Assembly: GCA_007644065.1 (NCBI GenBank)
Contig: VJWN01000010.1
Span: forward strand, 868,001 to 932,000
Direction: 5' to 3'
Length of the DNA: 64,000 bases
Source: Margaritispora aquatica
Lineage: Eukaryota; Ascomycota; Leotiomycetes; Helotiales; Discinellaceae
The notes beneath the pieces are model-generated. The model was not told the DNA's origin. It ran no database searches and saw only the letters and a list, made by a program, of their open reading frames with translations. Shown here in pieces: positions 23,193-37,981 of the stretch (position 1 is its first letter; each line of letters begins with the position of its first letter). A program made the position numbers and the translations under genes.

Positions 23193-23659
23193 GATGAGGA
23201 GAAGAGGTGAGGTGGCAATGGAAATACAGTGTAGTAAATACAGTTGAATATGGTGATTCTTTGTTGGAGCTACTGGAAGTAGATCGAAAAGGGAGCGTTA
23301 AAAGAATCGCATTTTAGGCTTAAACTTAAAAGAGATATAGGACAAATAAATAAAGTAGATAGATAAATAAGAAAAGAGTTAGAGAAAAACCGGTTCATTA
23401 CTACTATTAGAAATAGTAGGAGAGCAAGTAGTAGAAAGAATTCTAGATAGATATATAGATAGATTTTATCTTGAGTAAAGATTTCTAAAGGTGAGAAAGG
23501 GCTAAACAACGAGTAGAAACTACTTATAAAAAAAACCCCGTGTATAAGTATGTCTATACGTGTGGTTTGATGGAATGGTAATGATAGTGGTGATAGTAAT
23601 AATAGGAAAAATACACAAGTTAAAGTCAATTCAAATTTATTTATTTTTTAATCAAAACA
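23193..23659. other. Intergenic, AT-rich
   Basis: Low-complexity A/G-rich sequence. The hydrophobic minus-strand frame at 23270-23629 is an AT-composition artefact. Confidence 0.5.
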
Positions 23660-24170
23660 ACCAATTAAAAGAATTGTTCAAGCTCAAGCACCGGAAGTCC
23701 ACCATAGGTAAAGAAAGGAGATATACATACACTTATTGAATCTTGACTCAATATTCTGTCTATCGACAATTAGACCTTGGCATAGGCAGTAAGCGAACAA
23801 GGAGTGGTTTTAGCACCCCCTTTCATTACATTTGGGCATATGATGATAATCTGTAATCTACCATCTTCATTGGCGGCGCCGCCGTGTTGGTCTCCCTCGG
23901 AGTAGTGGTCACCAATCCAATGGCACCATTAACACGTTCGTGTCGCGTTGCGTTGCGTTATTCGCTGCCTTGAGCAGTGATATATATATGGGTTGGTGGG
24001 TGTGTCCAGTTCATTTTTGGACCTTGAACTGGGACTTTGGGTCTGGGGATTTATTAGTTTCTGTTTTGGAAGGCGAAAGGGGAGTTCGATGGATTCCCAT
24101 TGCTTGGCTTGAATTTTTGGTGTGTTTTCGAAGGGGTTTGGATATTTATATGCTATATTACAGACGAGTT
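23660..24170 (-). repeat. Copy A of a diverged tandem duplication
   Basis: This copy aligns by eye with 24200-24590 over most of its length. Shared stretches include a TTCAAG...ACCG start, the GGC-GCC-rich patch near 23870-23885 (copy B near 24390-24402), and a long run with GGCGAAAGGGGAG, GATGGATTCCC and GCTTGG. The homologue of the copy-B donor (GTATGT) is mutated here, and a one-base indel shifts the frame after the ATG, so this copy looks decayed. Confidence 0.7.
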
Positions 24171-24199
24171 GATTAAATAAAAATTATTCTTTAAACAAA

Positions 24200-24590
24200 A
24201 AAGTCTTTTAAAAAAAAGTTCAAGTACCGAGAATCCATCACATTCGCAGGAAGGAGAAGAACGTACACTTTATCTGAAAGCCCATCCCATGTCTCTTTCA
24301 TCCTTGGTATCTCTCAGAGCTATGTTGGAATGCAACAATCACACTCTATGAACCTTAGTAGTATTAACTTTCAACTGTTAATCTTGTTGGCAGCGCCGCC
24401 GTTGGGTCTCCCGTAGGAGTGATGGTGACCATTTTCCAGTACCATTGTTGATCTGGTCTTGGACTGTGATTTGTTAGTTTCTGTTTTGCAGGCGAAAGGG
24501 GAGGTTGATGGATTCCCGGTGCTTGGCTTGAGTTTTTGGTGTGTTTTGAGGGGATTTGGGTATTTACATACTGTAAGACTGGGTTTTATT
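24200..24590 (-). repeat. Copy B of the diverged tandem duplication
   Basis: Second copy, directly downstream in the same orientation. It keeps apparent intron signals on the minus strand. Confidence 0.7.
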
Positions 24591-24676
24591 TGTAAGGATA
24601 TGTAGCTGGTGATATAATACTTAGGCTCAGCTTCAGTTTTCTTCCTTGCGCCTTGAGTTCTGATTGAGGATCGCAT
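24371..24676 (-). CDS. Possible small gene within duplication copy B
   Basis: The minus strand has an open frame of 101 codons. Inside it is a consensus intron, 24571-24464: GTATGT donor, ACTAAC branch site, CACAG acceptor, 108 bases and stopless. After splicing an internal ATG lies in good context (CAACAATGG), starting a 24-residue peptide ending in HSYGRPNGGAANKINS. The Gly-Gly-Ala-Ala-Asn segment is also encoded by copy A, where the copies differ by an in-frame 3-base gap, which weakly supports coding. It could be a tiny protein, a leader, or only the remnant of a gene. Confidence 0.3.
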   Translation of the reverse strand: MRSSIRTQGARKKTEAEPKYYITSYISLQIKPSLTVCKYPNPLKTHQKLKPSTGNPSTSPFACKTETNKSQSKTRSTMVLENGHHHSYGRPNGGAANKINS

Positions 24677-24699
24677 GGCTTTGCTTCTCTTTATTACCT

Positions 24700-25500
24700 C
24701 TCTTGATCTGGTCTACAACGGCCTTTATATCTAAACTATTTATTCAACCTTCGTCTTCCACTTTTCACCCTCAAATCCCTTATTCCCCACTCAGAAATAC
24801 TTAATCTACGAAGATCATTCTATTGCGACCAATCTGCCACCACCATCCATCCACATCCCAACACTCGCTCTGCCCACCGCATCTCCGAAGTCGCCCTCGA
24901 ACTTGGTCGAGCTCTCTCTTTATACTGCATTCTAGCACGTATCTTCACCGCTACTGGAAGGATTGCTAATTAATACCAGTGTTATTCCGGCTAGCTGAAG
25001 CTCTCGCTCACGCTAATTTACTTGCAAAGCGCGCACCGACAACAGTAAGGACGCTCATGTTCTTCAAGTATCTTGTCGTTGAGACTTGAAGTCTCACTGT
25101 TACCATTCGAACGCGAGCTGATATTCCTATTACTGATTAGGAGCGTGTTGTGGAGGTGTTTCGATCCGTGACCATGGATGCTAGAGTCCTCAACCTGGCA
25201 TTGTAGCGATCATTAAGAATGCTGCGAGGGCCGGTTTGGGATGCTGCTTATGCTTGTGGGAGACATTCTGGAGATTGATAGGGACTAATAGTGGTGGACT
25301 TGCTCGAACAGTATTGCTTGGTGTGGTGACATCGTAATGTCACGGAAATTACCTGGGGTGCTTACGTAGTAGGCTATCTGTTATTTATGGCGTTGATCAA
25401 GATGTGGCTTTGGCTGATGTGCAGGATGTGAGAATCGGAACGAATGATTGATATATCGAATAATATCTAATAAATTCCAAATCGTCATCTGGCTCATCTA
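24700..25500. other. Coding-like debris, no intact gene
   Basis: Several plus-strand stretches look like old coding sequence (near 24885-24960, 25141-25205, 25205-25345 and 25400-25435) but are split by stops and frame changes. I could not assign a family. Confidence 0.35.
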
Positions 25501-26901
25501 TCATGCCTGACCAAGCACTTGATCGAATATACCAATCAGTTGTTTCACCTCATCCACTATCAAGGGTTAGCCAGGCTCTCTCAAACCAAACAGATCGACT
25601 TACAAGTATTGTAATGCACCATAGAAACTCTCACAATACCATCATTTCCAAGTCCGAAGACCTCCTCCAGCAACCGAACAGAGTAAAACCCACCCCATCT
25701 AATACCCATCTCCCCTTTCGTAAGCTCATCCACAGCCTCCACTACATCCTGGCTCTTCCTCCCTTTCACCAGGAAACTGATAGTCGCAACTCTCTTCTTC
25801 GAATCAGCGTCTTTCTCTCCACAGATTGTGATATCAGATCTGGAATTCAAGTACTTCAGCAAAGTGCTTTGAAGCTCATGCTCATGCTTCTCGACCGCAG
25901 CCCATGATTCGGCGGGGTTGGGACCGAAGTAATTGAGCACTTCTGGGATAGCTGCTGTAAGCTCGTAGCAGGACCCAGCGAGACCGAGTTTGTCGGCGAG
26001 AGTTGAGCTGGGGTTGAAGTAATGGCCAAGTGTATTGGTAGCTTCTAAGCCAGCAGAGGAGGCATATAACATTGAGATATGAGGACCGTATACCTTACTT
26101 GTTAGCTAGGTATTCCAAAAGTGGGGTGATATCTATTACCTTATACCATGAGAAGGCATAGAAGTCGACCCCGAGGTCCTTGACGTCAATGCGACGATGA
26201 GGGGCATATGCTACTGCATCAACACATAGCAGAGCTCCTGGGATTTTATGAACAGCTTCGGCAATAGCTTTGATGTCATGAATTGTCCCCAAGATATTGG
26301 ATGCATGGGTACACGTGACGAGCTTTGTCTTCTCTGTGAGAAGCTCAGAGAGATCTGATGCTAGGAGCTTTGGATTCTCCTTGGTCTTGGGACTCCACCA
26401 CTTGAGAATCAGGCCTTGGCGTTTTGCGAGTGTTACCCATGGTGCGATGTTCGCTTCGTGGTCAATTTTGGAGATGACAATCTCAGAACCTGCTGGGAAA
26501 TCGAAAGCATGAGAGAGATTGCGAAATAGCTGTGTAGTCGAGGATCCAAGAACTATATAATTGTTAGAGTGCGTTTTGCAACAGCAGGTCTGACATTACC
26601 GATGTTGTCCTCAGAAGCATTGATATACTTGGCCGCTGCTTCATAGCCACTGCCATAAAGTGCAGTGGACTTCTTGCCAACAGCATATGTAGCTCCTAGT
26701 TGAACATTTGTCTTGGATAGATATTGAGTAACACTTAGAGTGAAGGATATCAGTGCATTTCTAAACAATAACCTACAGAATTTCTTACGAATCTATGACG
26801 GTTCCTAATGTTTGACTCCCTCCAGCATTGTCAAAGAACACTTGAGACTGCTTCAAAGCGGGGAAGCGATCCTTTGCACTAGCAATGTCGAAAGAGGCCA
26901 T
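25501..26901 (-). CDS. Class V aminotransferase / cysteine desulfurase-like PLP enzyme
   Basis: Five exons on the minus strand, 26901-26789, 26733-26600, 26552-26140, 26093-25604 and 25556-25501, join to 401 aa with all phases consistent. The start MASFDIASAKDRFP and the segment FFDNAGGSQTLG match the fungal group of selenocysteine-lyase/isopenicillin-epimerase-like proteins. PLP contacts are visible: GSSTTQ, the Asp in CVDAVAYAPH, and the Schiff-base Lys220 in FSWYK, which falls exactly at the exon 3-4 junction. The C-terminus RWGGFYS...RVSMVHYNT is typical. It is cytosolic by lack of signals. The natural substrate is unknown, so neither desulfurase nor transaminase activity should be assumed. 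Confidence 0.9.
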
Positions 26902-27607
26902 AATTTGTATGACTGACCAAATTGAAAACAAGAGAGAGATATCTGTAATGAAGTTTAAGGCTTTCTTAGTGTGTATACGATAAGTGTTTGCTACGTCTTA
27001 AGCTGAAGATGGAGGATAATAGTGCCAAGACGGGCGACATCTGGAGTCGCCCGTTAATCGAGCTCCGGACTCCTTGTTCAATGCCGTGACAATAAAAAGC
27101 CACTCCAATGCCGACTTCCCTCACCCTCAATAAGCAATAATGTAAAAAAGACGTTGGTGACCTGTTGGCAAACCATTGCTGATTTGAAACAATGATGTCC
27201 TCGTTGATAATATGCGTTCAAAATTGTTTCCTGGCCAATCGAACTTTTTCTCTTACCGCGTTCATCGCATAAGATGACGGCGTGAAATCGATTGAGTAGC
27301 AATATCCCGACCCCTTCGATTTACGGCAATGGTAAGATATCATGGCATACATGAGTGGCAGCGCGTAAACATATCGCGTCAAGTTGTTCTTAACCCAGAT
27401 CAAGGTCATCCACTCAGTGTTGGTGTTGTTGCATGACCCCTTTTCCTTTGAAGCTTTGAGCGCTTCAAATATCATGCCTCGCATGCATACTACCGAGCAC
27501 GGTGAAATTTGGCAGAATCACACTCCACCAAAATTTTGATAGAAATGAACTGATCTTCCAGACATTCGATATCCTCTTCATTCTCGAAGATTTTCGCACA
27601 ATTCAAC
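26902..27607. other. Divergent promoter between PLP enzyme and prolyl hydroxylase genes
   Basis: Small minus-strand frames here (27078-27484) have no intron or motif support. Confidence 0.5.
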
Positions 27608-29624
27608 ATGAAGCGCAAGGCAGAGACCCAATCGAGCCACAAAAATGGCAAAAGCATCCTCAAGAAGCGTGCGAAGACCGGTATGGCTTCCTGGAAATCA
27701 GCTATCGGATGGAAATAGCCTGACGTAGTATCCAACAGAACTGTCAACCGAACAAGTCCGCAAGAGCTTTCGGAAAGGTCTTTTTGCTAAGGACGTCTTG
27801 TCAAACTATACTCAAGAATACTCGAGATCTGAGCCATATAAGCACTGTGTCATTACATCTCTGATCAACGACGATTTACTGCGGTCTGTACGCAATGAAA
27901 TCCGAGAGAATGTTGAGTTCACACCCAAGGAAACCGACATCTACAAGATTCACCAGTCCGGCGACCTGGCTAATCTTGATGGCCTAGATGATGGAGCTTT
28001 GGAAAAACTGCCATCCATGTTGCGACTGCGAGATGCCATGTACTCGTCCGAGTTTCGGGAATATCTCTCAACTATTACAGGATCTGGTAAATTGAGTGGA
28101 CGAAAGACTGATATGGCTATCAATGTTTATACACCTGGATGCCATCTGCTATGCCATGATGATGTGATTGGGAGCCGAAGAATCAGCTACATCCTATACC
28201 TGGTGGATCCAGACATACCGTGGAAGGAAGAATGGGGCGGGGCATTGAGATTATTTCCTACGGAAACATTCAAGGACAAGGATGGGGAGGAGACAATTGT
28301 CCCAGGACCAGATACTTGCAAGAGTATCCCGCCTGCCTGGAATCAACTGAGCTTCTTTGCCGTTCAACCTGGACAAAGCTTCCATGACGTCGAGGAGGTA
28401 TACCATGCTGAGACAAGCGAACAGTTGAAGAAGGATGGTGGGAGAATCAGAATGGCTATCAGTGGTTGGTTTCACATACCTCAGATTGGAGAGGATGGCT
28501 ACGTCAAAGGGGAAGAAGAGAAATGGGGCAAGAACAGCAGTTTGATGCAATTGCAAGGTAATCCTGCATTGTATGACTGCCCAAAGCCTAAGCCTGTACA
28601 ATTGGCGGAGGTATCAGAATCAGAAGAAGAGAAGGGAATGGATGAGGCAGACCTCGACTTCCTACTCAAATACATGGCACCTACCTATCTTACACCGGAC
28701 ACCTTGGAGGAGATTGCGGAGCGATTTATGGATATGTCTAGTGTGACTCTCGATGGGCTATTGTCAAACAAATTCTCTGCTAAAGTGAAGGAGTATATCG
28801 AAAGTCAAGAGTCTAAACCTCTACCAGAGACTAGCACCGAAATCGAGAAAGGTCCATGGAAGGTTGCCAAGCCTCCTCACAAGCATCGATTCTTATTCCT
28901 ACAAGCATCCAAGAAAGAGGATAACCCGATCAAGGAACTGACTGAAGTTTTCCTCTCAAGTCCGCAATTTCGAAAATGGTTGGAGCTTGCAACACAGTGT
29001 GAGGTTACTAACTTTGATATTCTTGCGAGGAGGTTCCGACGAGGTCTCGATTATTCATTAGCAAAAAGCCACGAGGGCGAGCCACAGGTAGAGATCAGCC
29101 TTGGTCTCACTCCTACTCCTGGCTGGGGAGCGGACGAGGAAGAAGAAACCGATGAACCAGAGGCTGAAGGCGAAACCAAAAGCAAAAAAGAGTCAAAGGG
29201 CAAAACGAACGGCAAGTCAACTGGTGAGGTGAAAGAGCCCGAAGAGCAAAGTGAAGAAGAAGAAGTTGGGGGCCATGAAGTCTATATGGCTGGAGACGAT
29301 GATGAAGACGAGGATGCGGCCGTTTACAAGGCAACTTCAGACGAGGAAGACGATAACGTTCTCTTCACCATGCCAGCGTCTTGGAACAAGATGAGCATCG
29401 TCCTGAGAGATAGTGGTGTTTTGAAGTTCGTGAAGTATGTCAGTAAGAAGGCTAAAGGAGACCGCTGGGATGTGAATGGTGCTTTTGGAGTCAAGATAAA
29501 CGAGGATGAGAATGACGAGGAGGGGGAAGAGGAGGCAGGCGCAGAAGGCACTGTCAGCTTGGAGGATAGTGAGGAGGAAGTCTTCAATGGTTTCTCCGAC
29601 TCGAACGATAGTGATTCGGATTAA
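27608..29624 (+). CDS. TPA1: 2-oxoglutarate/Fe(II) prolyl hydroxylase, Tpa1/Ofd1/OGFOD1 family
   Basis: This enzyme hydroxylates a proline of ribosomal protein uS12 and takes part in translation termination and oxygen signalling (the Ofd1 role in fission yeast). Exon 1 is 27608-27680 and exon 2 is 27739-29624, giving 652 aa. The join restores the family N-terminus, a Lys-rich leader then FRKGLFAKDVL. Iron ligands are His164 and Asp166 (CHDD) and His240 (SFHDVEEV). The 2-oxoglutarate Arg262 is in RIRMAISGW. A second, inactive jelly-roll domain fills the C-terminal half, interrupted at about 480-560 by a very acidic, Lys/Glu-rich insert. The protein ends with an acidic Ser/Asp tail. It is nuclear/cytosolic by family. 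Confidence 0.95.
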
Positions 29625-30744
29625 GGTTGAGGATTTCTTACCTCATATCTCAGAACTTGACACCTCCATTTGAAGATTGAGGAGATTCCGAAGACCCAGT
29701 GTACTGCAATTCGAGACATGAACCGCTATATATGGCCTCAATCTTCTCTCTATTAAAAACGCAGCTAATGGAAGTCAACCAAAAAGTCGTGATAATGACC
29801 ATGAACAAGATTTAAGGATAACGAGCACTCTCACTTTCGCCCACACTGCAGTATCTCATCATGAATTCGGACCATCAAAGCCAATGTACAAAAGGTGTAA
29901 GGTTTTGCTGCATCTCCTTTCGAGGCAAGTCATGTGAAACCTTCCCTGCTCGTTACACACAGCCAATGAGGAGGTCATCGATTTAGAGTTTTTAGTATTC
30001 TGATTTGTTGCACATCTAGATCGCCTGTCATGGGACGATGATACACAGGCTGAAACTCGGTCGAACATCCCCCCCGCCTGCTGTGCCTTCTGAAGCTTGC
30101 CCTGTGCGCTGGGAGCATTGGAATCTAGCTTGGGTTTGGGTCATAGCTCATCAGTAATACCAGTAACGGGCCATACCAGTAGAATTACCTTTCCAGGTCA
30201 GGTTATGTCAGCTATTCATTACTTTTTTCTCTCTCCCATCATAAAGGACTAGCTAGTCTCCAGCCAATATCATGTTTTTGAGGACACAATCGCTGGCTGC
30301 CTAGTATTCTAATTTTGGCCGAAAGTATGGTAGCAAGGTTGTGGAGAGCGGGATATATATTGCCCCGCGTGCATCCTCACGCCACAACAAGCGAGTGCGA
30401 AATCTAACGACGTTTGCAACAAAGCTTTCCTCCCGTCATTATTTCGTCTGATCAAATCTACCTGTTTCATAGATCTTCTTCGTGAGTTTTCCAAGGCTAG
30501 AGTAGGAGGCGGACAGTCTTATTCCTCCGAGCGAATAGTAGGAGCTGTAAGAGTGTTATTGACGCACTGGTCTTGATATTTGTATCAGACGTGTGGACAA
30601 GACGAAGCCGAAGTGCAAAAGGTTTCGGCTACATTTTAGCAATCTGATAGCTTTGAGCTTGGTGACTGTTGGTATTTATCTGGTTGTGTCCTTTTAAGAA
30701 GCTGGTTTTCAACTATTATTGTTCGTCTACACCGCTTGTCTACA
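29625..30744. other. Intergenic, no gene seen
   Basis: Contains a run of C at about 30069 and short unsupported frames only. Confidence 0.5.
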
Positions 30745-32441
30745 ATGGCTCATTTATATATCCAAGAAGTATTGGCAGTACTGTTTGCTTATTTTGTCTT
30801 TGGAAAGGTCAAGACTTGGGTGGAAGCGAGAAAACTGAAGAAATGGGGTGCTCAGAATGGTTGTGCGGAGGTTCCCATGGTGCCAAATGTGCTGCCTTTC
30901 GGGGTAGAAAGGGCATGGAGATTGCTCACTGGAATGAAAAGTATGATTGCTTCCATTAGAAACCGAAACCTCATGTTCTTGCCAGCTAAGCTTCACAGAT
31001 CTCGATTTCCTCGAAGACATCGTTCGCAACAGATACACAGAAATGGGTTGTTGGACATATGGAGTCCAGGGCCTCTTTGGCGAGATGATATCGACAGCCG
31101 ATCCAGAGAACATCCAAGCCATCCTCGCCACGAAATTCACCGACTTTGATCTCGGTCCCATGCGTAAGGAGATGTTCTTTGACGTTCTGGGGAACGGTAT
31201 CTTCACTGCCGAGCGCGAGGAATGGGGCCATTACAGACATCAACTCAAGCCTCAATTCACACGCGATCAAGTATCCGACCTCGATTCCGCCGAGAGACAC
31301 CTTCAATTGCTCTTCAAGGCCCTGCCTGAGGAAAGCGGCGACGGATGGGTTGAGACAACAGATCTCCTACCGTTTCTCTACCGCTTCACGCTGGACGTCT
31401 CAACCGAGTTCCTATTCGGTCAATCCGTCAACTCGCAATCCGCGACGCTGCACTCACAAGATTCAGGCAACACGCTCGATCCCGAGGTTCAGACCAACAT
31501 GGCTTTCTCGGATGCCATGACGTACACGCAGGAGTTCATCTCATGGAAGCTCCGCCTAGGGCGCTTCATGATGTTCAAGTCGGATAAGGAGTTCAAGGTG
31601 GCGTGCAAGACGGTCAAGGACTTCGCGGACCGCTTCGTCCGGCTGGCGCTGGATCCGAACTTCAAGCCGCCGGTGCGAGAGGAAGGCGAGAAGGGCAAGT
31701 ACGTCTTGCTCCACGAACTGACGAAGGAGGTCCGCGATCCAGTCGAGCTGAGGGATCAGGTGCTGCAGATCCTGCTGGCAGGCAGAGACACGACGTCCGC
31801 TCTGCTGGGATGGAGTCTTGCGCTCCTGGCACGTCATCCAGATACGTATGCGCGTTTGCGCCATACTGTTATTTCGCATTTTGGCACTGAGAATGCCCCA
31901 ACTGCGGAGCTGACATTCTCGTCACTAAAGGCGTGCAAGGAGCTCACGCACGTGCTGTACGAAACACTGAGACTGTATCCTCTTGTGCCGCTGAATGGGC
32001 GGACGGCAGTCAAGGACACGACATTGCCACGAGGTGGGGGAGTGGACAGGAGAAGCCCAATTGTGGTGAAGAAGGGCATGCAGATTGGGTATCCAAGCTA
32101 TGTGATGCATCGACGTAAGGATCTCTGGGGTGAGAATGCCGAGTCCTTCGTTCCGAGTAGGTGGGAGGGGAGGAAGTTGGGGTGGGAGTTTATTGGGTTC
32201 AGTGCTGGGCCTAGGATTTGTCTTGGTCGTGAGTACTTTGTCACTTTTACCTCTTCGGGATTGAGCTAACAATGCTACAGAACAATATGCACTTAACGAA
32301 GCGAGCTTCGTTCTTGTCAAATTCCTGCAGAGGTATGATCGTATTGAGGCAGAGGACATGACGAGTTCAATCAAGAAGGCCTTGACTATCATCTTGGCGC
32401 CTGGAGATGTAAAGGTGAAGTTACATAGGGTGAGTGACTAG
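30745..32441 (+). CDS. Cytochrome P450, CYP52-like (alkane/fatty-acid hydroxylase clan)
   Basis: Three exons, 30745-30940, 30999-32228 and 32281-32441, give 528 aa. The N-terminal hydrophobic anchor spans about residues 5-20. The I-helix AGRDTTSALLGW starts at 326, the ExxR motif is ETLR at 387-390 followed by LYPLVPLNGR, and the heme loop FSAGPRICLGQQ has Cys473. The intron splitting CLG from QQYAL restores a motif very typical of CYP52/CYP clan 52. Members oxidise n-alkanes and the omega end of fatty acids in the ER. The C-terminus is short (LHRVSD). Substrate is inferred from family only. Confidence 0.92.
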
Positions 32442-32738
32442 ATTAGCGTGGGTATGAAGGGACGAAACAGCATACGACAGCATATAAGAACCTGCTTAGT
32501 TTCACGGGAACGTGCAAAATATCACTCCATTTTAGTTGCAAGCAACGATCACAACATGTAGTCACTTAGGATTTTCATGTCTGCTCACAAATTTGATTAA
32601 CTAAAATGATGAAAGAAAAATTGCTGCCGCAAAATCAGGGGTATATCGATGCTCTTGAAAGCTTCCCAGAATCTTTCATCCCATCCACCTATCCCCTCCC
32701 CACCCAAACCCAAAAGAAAACCAAGTAACTACCACAAC

Positions 32739-33389
32739 CTATGTAGGAGCTCTGTATCCAGTCTTCGCCTCCGGCTTCGGCGTATACTTAGCAAACGCCA
32801 TCTCAAGCTCATTCTCCGACCACTGTTTGTATGGCTCCTTTCCAATATAGGTTCCATTCTCGTCCCTCGCAAAAAACTTCAGGTATTCGCGCCGTGGCAT
32901 ATAGATGACCTTCATTTTGATGAAGCCGTCTTTATTGAGATCTAGCTTCTTCTCTTTGTCGCCCCCCTTCAACTTCCCAAAGAAACTTCTCCTCCTACCA
33001 CTGGGTTCGACCTGCACTTCGACCGGTGATTTGGGCGACGGTATGATGTTTGTCACGATGGCGGGGATGATGCTATCATCTGTGTATCGCCTAGGGAGCA
33101 GCTGCGGTACGGTCATTGCCTCGCCGCCGCTGAGGTTCATCAGGGCTGAGGCTTTGAACTTGGGCGCTGGTCGGCCGGTTGCTGTGAAGTGCTGCATGTC
33201 ATACTCGCTAAGCTCGCCGGTGAAGGTCCTGTTTGGGTCTTCAATAAGGGGCTCGTAATCTGAGTCGTAGGTTCGAGAGGGCTGAAGAGTCTCGCTGACT
33301 GTGGCGCCTGCAGCATATTTGACGGAGCTGTTGTTTGTATCGCGATATGGCAGGATACCTGCAGTTTGGGCCGAGTTCTTGCGAGACAT
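32739..33389 (-). CDS. Conserved-looking 216-aa protein, unknown function
   Basis: Single exon from the ATG at 33389 in a clean context. An in-frame upstream codon at 33431 is TTG, so I use the internal ATG. The N-terminal 70 residues are disordered and polar. The middle part (about 80-140) contains LLPRRYTDDSIIP and a Ser/Pro stretch. A basic patch GRRRSFFGKLKGGDKEKK follows. The C-terminal 60 residues look folded and conserved (FIKMKVIYMPRREYLKFFA, then GTYIGKEPYKQW). There are no signal, membrane or catalytic motifs. The function is not recognised. Confidence 0.75.
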   Translation of the reverse strand: MSRKNSAQTAGILPYRDTNNSSVKYAAGATVSETLQPSRTYDSDYEPLIEDPNRTFTGELSEYDMQHFTATGRPAPKFKASALMNLSGGEAMTVPQLLPRRYTDDSIIPAIVTNIIPSPKSPVEVQVEPSGRRRSFFGKLKGGDKEKKLDLNKDGFIKMKVIYMPRREYLKFFARDENGTYIGKEPYKQWSENELEMAFAKYTPKPEAKTGYRAPT

Positions 33390-34451
33390 TGTTTGGGTTG
33401 AGGGCTTGATGTCTTGGTTTCTTGGTTGCAAAGTAGTGAATGCTTGGTTTTGCTTGTTGTCTGTCTTTGCACACCGAGGAAGGTTTATATGTTGAATTAA
33501 GACCTGAGTCTTGCGGATAGTGCGGGGTATTAGCGCAACAGCTCACGGCTTTGTACGTACTAGAGCTTGCGATTTCACGATTTGAAGTCAGCTAAGTTGC
33601 AGACTAGATATACTATGACTTTGTTGCCGAGACGGACAAAATCTCAACCCTGGATGACAGTTGATGGTGGAGGCTGAGCAAGTGCTTCTCATGAAAGTTG
33701 AGGGAATTGGACGTCTGTCCCGTGTGAGGCTACCGAGGCTGAGTCTTGTAACCTTGTGATACTGTTGCACATGAGATACCTCGCGGAAATTGGCTCTGAG
33801 ACTTGGTGAAATACAGCAGTGATCTCTTGCTCTGCCTCCAAAAGTATAAGTTTGGTAGTTGATGTGCATCGAAGACACGAAGGAACGCGGAATGGGGTTG
33901 GCAAGATCGACGTCATGGGTCTTCTCTGGTCTCCCGCAAAGCTTATTCCTATTCTTTGATTGGAGCAGAGAGACGGCTTTGCTAGCACGTGATCATATAG
34001 ACGAGGCGAAGTAAATGAAAATGATTGTTAGTTTCTCGAAGTAGAGAATTGATTCGTTCGTTGAATAGTGTGAGTGATTACCCAGCAATGTGCTTTCCAC
34101 ATATTGAGCGAAGTGGGCCATGTTCGAGTATCATATCATTAACAGAGCATCATCACACGCTCGCTTAATGCTCAACCGAAAGGGGTTCTCCAACAAATGG
34201 TCTCCTACTCCGCCTATTTTGAGAAGGAGTTACTCCCTTCTACGATCGGTGCAGTCCAACCGTGGAAGTTTGCCTTCTTGGCCCAATAGTTGCCGAATCA
34301 CAAAATGAGTAAAGAAAGAAATCCATATTTTCTCCCAAATATGCAAGTGACCCTTACCATCACTTATCTATGTACGGTGTCACAAGCGGTTACAGTTGAA
34401 GCATAAAGCGTTGCTATTTAATATATACAACAGAAACCCGCAAACTCAAAT
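33390..34451. other. Intergenic, no gene seen
   Basis: Spacer upstream of the 216-aa protein gene and 3' of cellobiose dehydrogenase. Minus-strand frames at 33588-33988 lack support. Confidence 0.5.

Positions 34452-37981
<3,530 letters not shown>

Noticed and set aside
23270..23629. Strongly hydrophobic minus-strand frame of 119 codons
   Set aside because: Low-complexity A/G-rich DNA gives Leu/Phe/Ser-rich translations. There is no start context or homology-like segment.
27078..27747. Three minus-strand frames upstream of the prolyl hydroxylase gene
   Set aside because: They sit in a divergent promoter and partly overlap exon 1 of that gene. No splice model joins them.
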